A DNA stretch of 17,276 bases from JALYRV01 sp035512575. GTDB lineage: Bacteria; Acidobacteriota; Vicinamibacteria; Vicinamibacterales; SCN-69-37. How positions within the stretch are numbered: the stretch's first letter is position 1; each line of letters opens with the position of its first letter. Made by a program: the position numbers and the translations under genes. The notes beneath the pieces were generated by a model. That model was not told the DNA's origin. It saw nothing but the letters and a program-made list of their open reading frames with translations, and did not search any database. Below are positions 6,336 to 14,460 of this stretch, piece by piece. Where the stretch lies: contig DATKDT010000022.1 in assembly GCA_035512575.1 (NCBI GenBank), forward strand, positions 1-17,276, in the 5' to 3' direction.

Positions 6336-7213
6336 AGCTGCGCCTCGGCATCCCGAAAGGATCGCTGCAGGACGCGACGATCCAGCTGTTCGCGCGCGCC
6401 GGCTTTGCCATCTACGCGAACCCGCGCTCGTACTTTCCGGCGATCGACGATCCGGAAATCGAGTGCATGCTGATTCGCGCGCAGGAGATGGCGCGCTACG
6501 TCGCCGACGGCGTGCTCGACGCCGGCCTCACCGGGCTCGACTGGATCGCGGAGTACGAGTCGAGCCACGACAAGCGCGTGCAGCGCATCGTCGATCTCGT
6601 GTACGCGAAGCAGAGTTTCGGAAAGGTACGATGGGTGCTCGCCGTGCCTGAGGATTCGCGCTACGAGCGGGCCGAGGACCTGGAAGGCGCGACCATCGCC
6701 ACGGAGCTCGTGCGGGTCACCGAGGCCTACTTCCGCGACAAAGGCGTGAAGGTGGCGGTCGAATTTTCCTGGGGCGCGACCGAGGTGAAGCCGCCGGTGC
6801 TGGCCGATGCCATCGTGGAGGTCACCGAAACCGGCTCGTCGCTGCGCGCGAACCGGCTGCGGGTCATCGACACGCTGATGGAGTCGAACACGCAGCTGAT
6901 TGCGAACGCGGTGTCGATGGACGATGGGTGGAAGCGCATGAAGGTGCAGAACATCGCCCTGCTGCTCAAGGCGGCCATCGAGGCGCAGGGCCGCGTCGGG
7001 ATCATGCTCAACGTCGAGCGCCGCGGCCTCGACCGCGTGCTGGCGCTGCTGCCCGCGCTGCAGCGCCCGACCATCTCGTCGCTCAGCGACCCTGACTGGG
7101 TGGCGGTGAACACCATCATCGAAGAGCGCACCGTGCGCGAGCTCATCCCGAAGCTGAAGGCGGCCGAGGCGCATGGCATTGTCGAGTATCCGCTGAACAA
7201 GATCGTGCTCTGA
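6332..7213 (+). CDS. hisG: ATP phosphoribosyltransferase, long form with regulatory C-terminal domain
   Basis: HisG catalyses the committed step, ATP + PRPP to phosphoribosyl-ATP. The 293-residue length and a C-terminal domain (about 215-293, from RVGIMLNV to EYPLNKIVL) mark the long, HisZ-independent form, which is allosterically inhibited by histidine. Family motifs: LGIPKGSLQD (5-14), ADGVLDAGLTGLDWI (58-72) and the PRPP-binding DAIVEVTETGSSLRANRL (159-176). ATG at 6332 is chosen because it overlaps the hisI stop (ATGA) and gives the standard N-terminus MKLRLGIPKGS; the upstream in-frame extension lies inside hisI. The stop overlaps the hisD start by one base (TGATG). With the attenuator upstream, the pathway appears to have both transcriptional and feedback control. 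Confidence 0.96.
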   Translation: MKLRLGIPKGSLQDATIQLFARAGFAIYANPRSYFPAIDDPEIECMLIRAQEMARYVADGVLDAGLTGLDWIAEYESSHDKRVQRIVDLVYAKQSFGKVRWVLAVPEDSRYERAEDLEGATIATELVRVTEAYFRDKGVKVAVEFSWGATEVKPPVLADAIVEVTETGSSLRANRLRVIDTLMESNTQLIANAVSMDDGWKRMKVQNIALLLKAAIEAQGRVGIMLNVERRGLDRVLALLPALQRPTISSLSDPDWVAVNTIIEERTVRELIPKLKAAEAHGIVEYPLNKIVL

Positions 7214-8472
7214 TGATTCGCATACTGAAAACGTCCGACACGGCGGCGATCGACGCGCTCGTGGCGCAGGATGCCACCAGAGACCCGAAACTCGTGAGGG
7301 CGGTGGCGCGCATCGTTGCCGGCGTGCGCGAGAACGGCGACGAGGCGCTCGTCTCTTACGCGCGCCGGTTCGACGCGCTGACCGGGCCGATCGAGATCAC
7401 GCCGGATGAGATTCTGGCGGGCGCCGCTCGTGTGCCCCGCAGCGTGCGGCGCGCGATTGCCGCGGCCGCGCGCAGCCTGCAGCGCGTGTCGGCGCGGCAG
7501 ATGCCGCGGTCTTTCACCATCAGTACGACCAGAGGCGTTGTCATCGAGCAGCGCGTTGCGCCGCTCGAGCGCGTCGGCTGCTACGTGCCGGCGGGCCGCT
7601 ATCCGCTGCCGTCATCGCTCCTCATGAGCGCCGTGCCCGCGCGCGTCGCGGGCGTGCGCGAGATCATCGCCGTCTGTCCGAGGCCCGACGACACCGTCAT
7701 GGCCGCCGCCGTCGAGGCGGGCGTGACGCGGATGTTCCGCATCGGCGGCGCCCACGCGATTGCGGCGCTTGCGTACGGGACGGCAACGGTGCCGAAGGTC
7801 GATCGCATCGCGGGCCCGGGCAGCGCGTATGTGGCCGCAGCCAAGACGCTGGTGTCGGCCGACTGCCCCATCGACTTCACTGCCGGCCCGAGTGAGATTG
7901 CGGTGATATCCGACGAGGGCAGCGCGGACTGGATTGCCGCCGACCTCGTCGCGCAGGCCGAGCACGATGCTGACGCGCGTGCGGTGCTCGTCACGACGAA
8001 CCGGCGGCTCGCCGCGCAGGTGGCGCGCTCGATCGAGGCTCGCTTGAAGGAGCTCGACGACAGCGGTTCGCCTGCCCGGGTCGCGATGGCGTCGCACGGC
8101 GCCATTGTGATTGCGCGCACGCGCAGTGAGGCGGTCGCGTTGATGAACCGCCTCGCGCCGGAACATGCGGTGTGTGATGACGATGAGACGGCGGCGCTGC
8201 TGTCGAGCGCGGGCACGATCTTCGTCGGACCGTGGAGCGCGCAGGCGGCCGGCGACTACGCCACCGGTTCGAATCACATTCTGCCGACCGGCGGCGCGGC
8301 GCGGTTCCGCGGCGGCCTGAGCGCCGCGGACTTCGTGAAGATCACGTCGGTGCAGCGCGTCTCGCGCGAGGGCCTGCGCGGCATTGCGCCCGCCGCGCTC
8401 GCGCTGGCGGCTGCGGAAGGACTCGTCGCGCACGCCGCGTCGATTCGCGTGCGGCTGGGAGAGAACGCATGA
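7213..8472 (+). CDS. hisD: Histidinol dehydrogenase
   Basis: HisD performs the final two oxidations, L-histidinol to L-histidine, using NAD and a zinc ion. The 419-residue protein has the expected ligands and catalytic residues: Gln248 and His251 in VAQAEHDADA, the Glu317-His318 pair in LAPEHAV, Asp348 and His355 in AGDYATGSNHILPT, and C-terminal His407 in LVAHAASIRVRL. The substrate and cofactor region is typical (GCYVPAGRYPLPSS, 122-135; RIAGPGSAYVAAAK, 198-211; DFTAGPSEI, 221-229). Length is slightly below the E. coli enzyme and normal for many phyla. The start is fixed by the TGATG junction with hisG, and the stop overlaps the hisC ATG by four bases. Confidence 0.97.
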   Translation: MIRILKTSDTAAIDALVAQDATRDPKLVRAVARIVAGVRENGDEALVSYARRFDALTGPIEITPDEILAGAARVPRSVRRAIAAAARSLQRVSARQMPRSFTISTTRGVVIEQRVAPLERVGCYVPAGRYPLPSSLLMSAVPARVAGVREIIAVCPRPDDTVMAAAVEAGVTRMFRIGGAHAIAALAYGTATVPKVDRIAGPGSAYVAAAKTLVSADCPIDFTAGPSEIAVISDEGSADWIAADLVAQAEHDADARAVLVTTNRRLAAQVARSIEARLKELDDSGSPARVAMASHGAIVIARTRSEAVALMNRLAPEHAVCDDDETAALLSSAGTIFVGPWSAQAAGDYATGSNHILPTGGAARFRGGLSAADFVKITSVQRVSREGLRGIAPAALALAAAEGLVAHAASIRVRLGENA

Positions 8473-9494
8473 GCACCTATCAGCGCGCGCCCGAGGCGGG
8501 CCGCGGACTTCGCCTGCATCTCAACGAGAACACCGGCGGATGCTCACCGGCGGTGCTCGACGCCATCCGCGCGCTGTCGGCAGAGGACATCGGGTTCTAT
8601 CCGTCGTATGGCGATGTCGAGCGCGAGACGGCCGCGCACCTGGGCGTCGAGCGATCCTGGATGGCGCTCGTCAACGGCCTCGACGAGGGCCTGCACGTGG
8701 TGTCGGCGCTTGCGCTGCGGCCCGATCCGGAGGGCCCGCGCCGCAGCGTCATTCCGATGCCGGCGTTCGAGATGTATGCCGCCTGCACGAAAGCCGCGGG
8801 CGGCGTCGCGGTGACGATTCCGCCGCGCGCCGGCTTCGCGTTTCCGCTCGACGAGATTCTCGCGGCGTTCGACGGCCGCACGCGCCTGCTCTATCTCACG
8901 AACCCCGACAACCCGACGGGACGAACGATCGCACCGGCCGACATCGCTTCGATTGCCGCCGGTGCGCCGCACGTGACGGTGCTCGTCGACGAGGCCTACA
9001 TCGACTTCGGCGGCGAGACGGTGGTGCCGCTGCTCGACAGGCACCGCAACCTGATCGTGGGCCGCACGTTCGCGAAGTCGTACGGGCTGGCAGCGCTTCG
9101 CGCGGGCTGTCTCATCGCGCATCCCGCCACGCTGGCGCCGGTCCGCGAGCTTCTTGGCCCGTACACGCTGAACGTCGCGGCGGCCGCCGCGCTGCGGGCC
9201 GCGCTGGCGGACGTTGCCTGGCGGGATCGATACGTGCGCGAGTCGCACGCGTCGCGTCAGATGATCTACGACTTCTGCGAACAGCGCGGCCTGGAGTGCT
9301 ACCGCAGCGCCGCGAATTTCGTGCTCGTGCGCATCGGCGATCGCGCGCCCGACGTGGTGAGCGCACTGGCGGCTCGCGGCATCTTCATCCGCGATCGTTC
9401 GACGCAGCCGGGCTGCGCGGGATGCGTGCGCATCACGGCCGGCCTCACCGGGCACACCGCACAGTGCCTGGCCGCGCTGGGGGATCTGCTGTGA
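8469..9494 (+). CDS. hisC: Histidinol-phosphate aminotransferase
   Basis: HisC is a PLP-dependent class I/II aminotransferase converting imidazole-acetol phosphate and glutamate to histidinol phosphate. The 341-residue protein has LHLNENTGG (16-24), FYPSYGDVE (43-51), TNPDNPTG (144-151), DEAYIDF (174-180), the PLP lysine Lys203 in TFAKSYGLAALRAG, and Arg321 in VRITAGL, which binds the substrate carboxylate. It is near the short end of the family range, with no internal loss visible. Position between hisD and hisB supports HisC over related aromatic or cobalamin-pathway aminotransferases. ATG at 8469 overlaps the hisD stop (ATGA); the stop overlaps the hisB GTG start (GTGA). Confidence 0.94.
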   Translation: MSTYQRAPEAGRGLRLHLNENTGGCSPAVLDAIRALSAEDIGFYPSYGDVERETAAHLGVERSWMALVNGLDEGLHVVSALALRPDPEGPRRSVIPMPAFEMYAACTKAAGGVAVTIPPRAGFAFPLDEILAAFDGRTRLLYLTNPDNPTGRTIAPADIASIAAGAPHVTVLVDEAYIDFGGETVVPLLDRHRNLIVGRTFAKSYGLAALRAGCLIAHPATLAPVRELLGPYTLNVAAAAALRAALADVAWRDRYVRESHASRQMIYDFCEQRGLECYRSAANFVLVRIGDRAPDVVSALAARGIFIRDRSTQPGCAGCVRITAGLTGHTAQCLAALGDLL

Positions 9495-10078
9495 GACGCG
9501 CCACGATCACGCGCAATACGTCGGAAACGCAGATTGCGCTCACGCTCCGCCTGGAGGGCCGCGGCCGCTACGACGTCAGCACCGGCATCCGCTTTCTCGA
9601 TCACATGCTCGAGCTCGTCGCGCGCCACGGCGCCTTCGATCTCGATCTGCGCGCCACCGGCGACCTGGACGTGGACCAGCACCACACCGTCGAGGATGTC
9701 GGCATCGCTCTGGGCGAGGCCGTGGCGGCGGCAGTGGGCACGAAGCGCGGCATCAACCGCGCCGGCTACTTCGTCATGCCGATGGACGAGACGCTGGCCG
9801 TGGCGGCGATCGATCTCTCCGGGCGCCCGCACGCGGCGATCGACCTGCGCACGAAGGCGCGTCTGGTCGGCGATCTGCAGACCGAGCTCGTCAACGACTT
9901 TTTCGAGGGCTTCGCGGCGGCCGCCCGTGCCAACGTCCACATCAAGGTGCTGTACGGACGCTCGAGCCATCACAAGATCGAGGCCTCGTTCAAGGCGTTC
10001 GCGCGCGCGCTGCGCGTCGCTGTCTCGAAAGACACACAACTGCGCGCGGCCCTGCCCTCCACGAAAGGCCTGCTGTGA
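9491..10078 (+). CDS. hisB: Imidazoleglycerol-phosphate dehydratase, monofunctional
   Basis: HisB dehydrates imidazoleglycerol phosphate to imidazole-acetol phosphate at a di-manganese centre. The 195-residue protein has both signature metal clusters, DQHHTVED (62-69) and SSHHKIEASFKAFARAL (158-174), plus FLDHMLELVARHGAFDL (35-51) and MPMDETLA (96-103). It has no fused N-terminal histidinol-phosphate phosphatase domain, unlike enterobacterial HisB, so that step must come from another gene. GTG at 9491 is used as start because it forms the GTGA overlap with hisC and gives the usual RRATITRNTSET N-terminus. Its stop forms another GTGA overlap with hisH. Confidence 0.96.
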   Translation: MRRATITRNTSETQIALTLRLEGRGRYDVSTGIRFLDHMLELVARHGAFDLDLRATGDLDVDQHHTVEDVGIALGEAVAAAVGTKRGINRAGYFVMPMDETLAVAAIDLSGRPHAAIDLRTKARLVGDLQTELVNDFFEGFAAAARANVHIKVLYGRSSHHKIEASFKAFARALRVAVSKDTQLRAALPSTKGLL

Positions 10079-10668
10079 TCGCCATCGTCGATTACGGCGC
10101 CGGCAATCTGGCGTCGGTCGTCAAAGCCTTGCGTGCCGCCGGGGCCGAACCGCGCGTGGTCACTGATCCGTCCGGGCTCTCGGACGCAGACGGCATCGTC
10201 ATTCCCGGCGTCGGCCATTTCGACGCGACGCGCGGCCTGGATGCGAGCTGGCGATCGGCGATCCGCGCGCACATCGATCGCGGCGTGCCGCTGCTTGGAA
10301 TATGTCTCGGCGTGCAGTGGCTCTATGCCGGCAGCGACGAGGCGCCAGGCCTCGAGGGGCTCGGCATCTTCGAAGGCCGCGCCTTCCGGTTGACCGGCGA
10401 CGTCAAAGTGCCGCACGTCGGATGGAACACGATCGCGCCGGTCGCCGAGTCGCCGCTCCTGACGGGGGTCGCCGCCGGAGCCGCGGTGTACTTCACGCAC
10501 AGCTACGCGGCGCCCGCCGGTGCCGGCACAATCGCCACAACCGAGCATGGCCAGACGTTTGCGGCCATCGTCGAGCGCGGCAACGTCGCCGGCATGCAGT
10601 TTCATCCGGAGAAGTCGGGTGCCGCAGGGCTCACGCTCCTCAGGAATTGGGTGTCGCGTGCTCTGTAA
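10075..10668 (+). CDS. hisH: Imidazoleglycerol-phosphate synthase, glutaminase subunit
   Basis: HisH is the class I glutamine amidotransferase half of IGP synthase and passes ammonia to HisF. The 197-residue protein has the nucleophile Cys77 in GICLGVQWL and the rest of the triad, His177 and Glu179, in QFHPEKSG. The N-terminal DYGAGNLASV (6-15), IPGVGHFD (43-50) and VPHVGWN (112-118) are typical. The start is GTG at 10075, overlapping the hisB stop, and yields MIAIVDYGAGN as in the family. Its last 11 bases overlap the hisF start, an arrangement that should keep the two subunits at equal levels. Confidence 0.96.
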   Translation: MIAIVDYGAGNLASVVKALRAAGAEPRVVTDPSGLSDADGIVIPGVGHFDATRGLDASWRSAIRAHIDRGVPLLGICLGVQWLYAGSDEAPGLEGLGIFEGRAFRLTGDVKVPHVGWNTIAPVAESPLLTGVAAGAAVYFTHSYAAPAGAGTIATTEHGQTFAAIVERGNVAGMQFHPEKSGAAGLTLLRNWVSRAL

Positions 10669-11404
10669 GCGTCTGATCGCCTGTCTCGACGTGCGCGACG
10701 GCCGTGTCGTGAAGGGCACGAACTTCGTGTCGCTGCGCGATGCCGGCGATCCCGCGGAGCTTGCCGCGCGCTACGACGCCGAAGGCATCGACGAGGTCGT
10801 CGTGCTCGACGTCAGCGCGACCATCGAAGGCCGTCGCGCTCTGGCGCGCACGATCGAGTCAGCCGCGTCCCGTCTGTTCATCCCGCTCACCGTCGGCGGC
10901 GGCGTGCGCACGCTGGACGATGCGGCGGCGCTGTTCGATGCGGGCGCCGACAAGATCAGCGTCAACAGCGCGGCGCTGGCCGATCCGGGCCTCATCACGC
11001 GGATCGCGGCCCGGTACGGCAGTCAGGCGGTGATCGTCGCCATCGATGCGAAGAATGGGGCGGTCCATGGGCGCAGCGGCAGCAGCGACACCGGGCGCGA
11101 GGCCGAGGCGTGGGCGCGCGAAGCATGGGAACGCGGCGCCGGTGAAATCCTGCTGACGTCGATCGATCGCGACGGCACACGCGCCGGCTTCGACACCGCG
11201 CTGACCAGGCTCGTCTCGCGGGCCGTCCAGATTCCCGTCATTGCGTCAGGCGGCGCCGGAGAGCCCGCGCACTTTCTCGATGTCTTCACCACGGGCGAAG
11301 CCGACGCCGCCCTGGCCGCATCGGTTTTCCATTTCTCCGAACACGCGGTTTCCGATCTCAAACGCTTCCTCGCCGGATCCGGCTTGCCGATACGCGAATG
11401 CTGA
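10658..11404 (+). CDS. hisF: Imidazoleglycerol-phosphate synthase, cyclase subunit
   Basis: HisF is the (beta/alpha)8 barrel that uses ammonia from HisH to close the imidazole ring, giving IGP and AICAR. The 248-residue protein has both catalytic aspartates, Asp11 (ACLDVRDGRVVKG) and Asp130 (VAIDAKNG). Lys19 and Lys99 are also present, and the phosphate sites are LTVGGGVRT (77-85), LLTSIDRDGT (165-174) and ASGGAG (196-201). I chose GTG at 10658, which gives MLCKRLIACLDV, the standard N-terminus. A longer in-frame reading from 10520 lies inside hisH and is rejected. The gene overlaps hisH by 11 bases and hisA by 7. Here hisF precedes hisA, whereas hisH-hisA-hisF is the common order. Confidence 0.96.
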   Translation: MLCKRLIACLDVRDGRVVKGTNFVSLRDAGDPAELAARYDAEGIDEVVVLDVSATIEGRRALARTIESAASRLFIPLTVGGGVRTLDDAAALFDAGADKISVNSAALADPGLITRIAARYGSQAVIVAIDAKNGAVHGRSGSSDTGREAEAWAREAWERGAGEILLTSIDRDGTRAGFDTALTRLVSRAVQIPVIASGGAGEPAHFLDVFTTGEADAALAASVFHFSEHAVSDLKRFLAGSGLPIREC

Positions 11405-12075
11405 TTCCATCAATTGATCTGAAAGGCGGCAAGGTCGTGCAACTCGTGCAGGGCGACCGCACAGCCATCGAGGACGCCGATCTCGACTACTGGATCGATC
11501 GCTTCAGCGGCTTTCCGCTCGTGCAGCTGATCGATCTCGACGCGGCCATGGGGCGCGGGCACAACGATGCGCTGCTCGCGCGGGTCCTCGGCGCCCTGCC
11601 CTGCCAGATCGGCGGCGGCATCCGCACGCCCGATCGCGCGCGGCAGCTGCTCGACGCCGGCGCCAGGCGCGTGATCGCCGGCTCCGCGCTGTTCTCGCAT
11701 GGCGCGGTGAACGCCTCTGCCGCGGAATCCTTTGCCGCGGCCGTCGGATCCGACGCGCTCGTGGCCGCGGTCGACTGTCGCGGCGGCGAGGTGGTGATTT
11801 CGGGATGGAAAGCGGGCGCGGGGATCGGTCCCGAAGCGGCCATTGCGGCACTCGAGCCCCACGCAGGCACTTTTCTCTGCACGCTGGTCGACACGGAAGG
11901 GACACTGCAGGGCATCGATCTCGACACAATCTCGGGCCTGCGCGCCCGGACACAGCGCGGCTTCATTGCCGCGGGCGGCATCCGGTCGCAGGCCGAGATC
12001 GACGCCCTCGACGCCATCGGCGCCGACGCGGTTGTCGGCATGGCAATTTATACAGGGGCGATCGAACTGCGATAG
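11398..12075 (+). CDS. hisA: ProFAR isomerase (phosphoribosylformimino-AICAR ribotide isomerase)
   Basis: HisA performs the Amadori rearrangement that produces the HisF substrate PRFAR. The 225-residue half-barrel-duplication protein has the acid/base pair Asp7 (IPSIDLKGGKVV) and Asp126 (AAVDCRGGEVV), Thr162 in CTLVDTEGTLQG, and the two phosphate loops QIGGGIRT (70-77) and AAGGIRS (191-197). It is at the short end for the family. The sequence ALFSHGAVN (97-105) replaces the more usual T-x-A segment, but the core is intact. ATG at 11398 overlaps hisF by seven bases. It is the last his gene; the next ORF begins 14 bases on, so read-through into the peptidase gene is possible. Confidence 0.95.
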   Translation: MLIPSIDLKGGKVVQLVQGDRTAIEDADLDYWIDRFSGFPLVQLIDLDAAMGRGHNDALLARVLGALPCQIGGGIRTPDRARQLLDAGARRVIAGSALFSHGAVNASAAESFAAAVGSDALVAAVDCRGGEVVISGWKAGAGIGPEAAIAALEPHAGTFLCTLVDTEGTLQGIDLDTISGLRARTQRGFIAAGGIRSQAEIDALDAIGADAVVGMAIYTGAIELR

Positions 12076-12078
12076 GCT
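12073..12078 (+). promoter_or_regulatory. Weak candidate -10 element (TAGGCT) before the M28 peptidase gene
   Basis: GATAGGCT at 12071-12078 overlaps the hisA stop and ends 11 bases before the peptidase ATG. The identical octamer occurs at 5848-5855 (with T in place of C two bases later in the flank), 8 bases before the his leader ATG. Repetition at two gene starts is suggestive, but the hexamer matches TATAAT at only four positions and no -35 is evident. It could simply reflect stop-codon context. Confidence 0.2.
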
Positions 12079-12089
12079 CTCTGGCGATC

Positions 12090-14429
12090 ATGTCGTTCGG
12101 GGGTTCGGGGGTTCGGAGGTTCGGGAGTTCGCTTGTCCTGCTCGCGCTCGCCGCCGGCTGCGGGCCGCAGGCCGACCGCTTCGTCACCTCCAACGCGCGC
12201 GCGCACGTCAACATGCTGGCCGAGACGATCGGCTCGCGGCCGGCCGGCTCCGATGCCAACCGCCGCGCGCGCGAGTACCTCGTCGAACAGCTCGAGATCG
12301 CCGGCCTGCAGGTGCGCGTGCAGGAGACCGAAGCCCGGCGCCCGGATCTCGGCCTCGCCGGCCGCGTCTCCAACATCATCGGCATCCGCCAGGGACAGCT
12401 CACCGACGCCATCGCCATCGTCGCGCACTACGACTCGGTGCCGGACGGCCCGGGCGCGGGCGACGATGCGTTCGGCACGGCTATTGCGGTGGAAGCCGCG
12501 CGCGTGCTGGGCGCGACGCCGATGCGCCACTCGCTGATGGTGCTGCTCACCGACAGCGAGGAGAGCGGGCTGCTCGGCGCGGCGGGCGCCATGAGCGACC
12601 CGGCCATTCGCGACCGCATCGCGGTCTATATGAACGTCGAAGCGGTCGGCTCCAGCGGCGTGCCCGTGCTGTTCGAGACAGGACCGGGCAACCGGTGGCT
12701 GACGAGCGTGTGGGCGCGGCACGCGCCGTTTCCCCGCGGCACGTCGTTCGCGCTCGAGATCTACAAGCGCACGCCGAACGACACCGACTTCAGCATCCTC
12801 AAGCGGGCCGGCATCCCGGGCCTGAACTTCGGCATCACCGGCGACAGCACGGCATACCACACCGACCGCGACACCGCCGCGCGGCTCGACGATGACTCGC
12901 TCACGACGGGCGGCGAGAACATCGTCTCCATCGCGTCTGCCCTGGACGCGCGCGATCTGCGGCGCCGCACGACGCAGGACGCCACGTACTTCGACATCGC
13001 CTCGGCCTGGGCGCTCAGCTACGGGCCCATCACCGCGCTCGTGATCGGGATCCTCGCGGTCACGCTCGGCATCCTGGCGTGGCTGCGCGCGGCGTCCGCC
13101 GCCGTCCGCGGCGCGGGGCTGTTCCGCTTCGCCTTCACGCTGATCTGGATCCTGATCGGCGGCGCGGCGGTGATTGCCGCGATGATCGGCGCCATGTGGC
13201 TGCTGCGCGCGACGCGCGAGGTGTATCACCCCTGGTACGGCCAGATGGGACGCGCGGCGGCATTCATGGTGGCCGCCGGCATCACGGCGGGATGGCTGGT
13301 CAGCCGCGCGGGCTCGCTGCTGCCGGGACGCGTGCACAGCGAGCGGCATCCGGCCGCGGTATGGGCGGCGGTCCTGCCCTTCTGGATCGTCATGGCCGCG
13401 GCGGCGATGTGGTTCGCGCCGGGCGCGGCACATCTCGCGACCGTTCCGCTCCTCGCCGCCGGCGCGCTCTTCCTCGCCATGCCGCTCCACTCGGGCCCCG
13501 CGGTGCGCATCGCGTCGATCATCGTGCTGGCCATCGCCGCCAGCATCTGGGTGCGCAACGCCATCGACCTGCTCTTCTATGCGAACGCCTTGTTCGGCCG
13601 CCTCGCGATGGTGGCGCCGGTGTGGGCGTTCGCCGTCATCCCCTCGATCGCCGGGCTCTTCGTCATTCCACCGTTCATTGCCGCGGTGACCGCGGGCTCG
13701 ACCGGCCTCGGCCGGCCGCCCATCTTCACGGCCTTCTGCGCGATCCTCCTGGCGGTGACGGGCCTCGCCGCGTATTTCGGCGAAGCCTATTCCGATGACC
13801 ATCCGCTGCGCCGCTTCGCGCGCTACGTGCAGGACGATGGCACGAAGACGGCGATGTGGGAGATCGGCAGCAACGAGCCCGGGCTCGACGTCGACCTGTC
13901 GCCCGGTTTCGGGTGGCAGCCCGACAGCGGCGCGGTGCAGCGCGCCCTGCCGGTCGCGCCGATGCCGTATCCCTTCCGCTTCACGGCTGCAGCGCAGCCA
14001 TCGACAACACCGGCATCGGTCGACGTGTACACGACGCCGCTGGATGCGGGCGCGAGCGAGATGACCGTGACGGTGCGTCCGGACGATCCGTCCGCCTTCG
14101 TCACGCTGATGCTGCCGCCCGGGGTGAAGCCGGTGCGCTCGAACCTTCCGGGCATGATCTCGGCGGCCAACAACCGGTGGCGCTCGACGTTCGTCGCGCC
14201 GCCGGCCGACGGTGTCGTCTGGCGCCTCGTGCTGCCGGCAGGGGCTGAAACGCGGCTGGGCGAAACCGGCGTGGTCGTGCAGACCGCTGGAGGGCCGGGG
14301 GTAGCGCAGGCCTTCAGTTTTGCGAACCCAGAATGGCTGCCGCGCACGCGTACGGCGTGGTCGGTGCGCTCGCTCTACATCATTCCCGTCGGCCCCATGC
14401 TGCCGGCGCCTGTTCCGGGCATCCGGTAA
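12090..14429 (+). CDS. M28-family zinc aminopeptidase with multi-pass membrane region and C-terminal domain
   Basis: The 779-residue protein has an N-terminal signal region ending in LVLLALAAGC (15-24, a marginal lipobox). An M28 peptidase domain follows (about 30-290), with metal ligands His113 (AHYDS), Asp125 (GAGDDAFGT), Glu157/Glu158 (TDSEESG), Glu184 (MNVEAVG) and His257 (AYHTDRDT). Residues 305-565 contain about eight hydrophobic helices. The last 210 residues look like a beta-rich domain outside the membrane. This layout resembles the eukaryotic ERMP1/Fxna aminopeptidases and bacterial membrane M28 proteins. It should trim peptides on the outer face of the membrane. ATG at 12090 is the only sensible start; an octamer repeat encodes its first codons. 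No in-frame ATG, GTG or TTG lies between it and the hydrophobic core. The N-region has Arg9-Arg10. Confidence 0.88.
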   Translation: MSFGGSGVRRFGSSLVLLALAAGCGPQADRFVTSNARAHVNMLAETIGSRPAGSDANRRAREYLVEQLEIAGLQVRVQETEARRPDLGLAGRVSNIIGIRQGQLTDAIAIVAHYDSVPDGPGAGDDAFGTAIAVEAARVLGATPMRHSLMVLLTDSEESGLLGAAGAMSDPAIRDRIAVYMNVEAVGSSGVPVLFETGPGNRWLTSVWARHAPFPRGTSFALEIYKRTPNDTDFSILKRAGIPGLNFGITGDSTAYHTDRDTAARLDDDSLTTGGENIVSIASALDARDLRRRTTQDATYFDIASAWALSYGPITALVIGILAVTLGILAWLRAASAAVRGAGLFRFAFTLIWILIGGAAVIAAMIGAMWLLRATREVYHPWYGQMGRAAAFMVAAGITAGWLVSRAGSLLPGRVHSERHPAAVWAAVLPFWIVMAAAAMWFAPGAAHLATVPLLAAGALFLAMPLHSGPAVRIASIIVLAIAASIWVRNAIDLLFYANALFGRLAMVAPVWAFAVIPSIAGLFVIPPFIAAVTAGSTGLGRPPIFTAFCAILLAVTGLAAYFGEAYSDDHPLRRFARYVQDDGTKTAMWEIGSNEPGLDVDLSPGFGWQPDSGAVQRALPVAPMPYPFRFTAAAQPSTTPASVDVYTTPLDAGASEMTVTVRPDDPSAFVTLMLPPGVKPVRSNLPGMISAANNRWRSTFVAPPADGVVWRLVLPAGAETRLGETGVVVQTAGGPGVAQAFSFANPEWLPRTRTAWSVRSLYIIPVGPMLPAPVPGIR
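12095..12131 (+). repeat. Tandem octamer array (GTTCGGGG, about 4.6 copies)
   Basis: The units are GTTCGGGG (12095-12102), GTTCGGGG (12103-12110), GTTCGGAG (12111-12118), GTTCGGGA (12119-12126) and a partial GTTCG (12127-12131). The array begins five bases after the A of the M28 peptidase ATG, so it encodes residues 3-14. Eight is not a multiple of three, so gain or loss of one unit would shift the reading frame. Confidence 0.9.
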
Positions 14430-14460
14430 CGCGCCGCGCGCCGCACTGTATGGACATCTG

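Noticed and set aside
10520..10657. Upstream extension of hisF, and likewise of hisG from 6266 and the MFS gene from 14320
   Set aside because: The extra residues overlap the preceding genes in another frame and precede the standard family N-termini.
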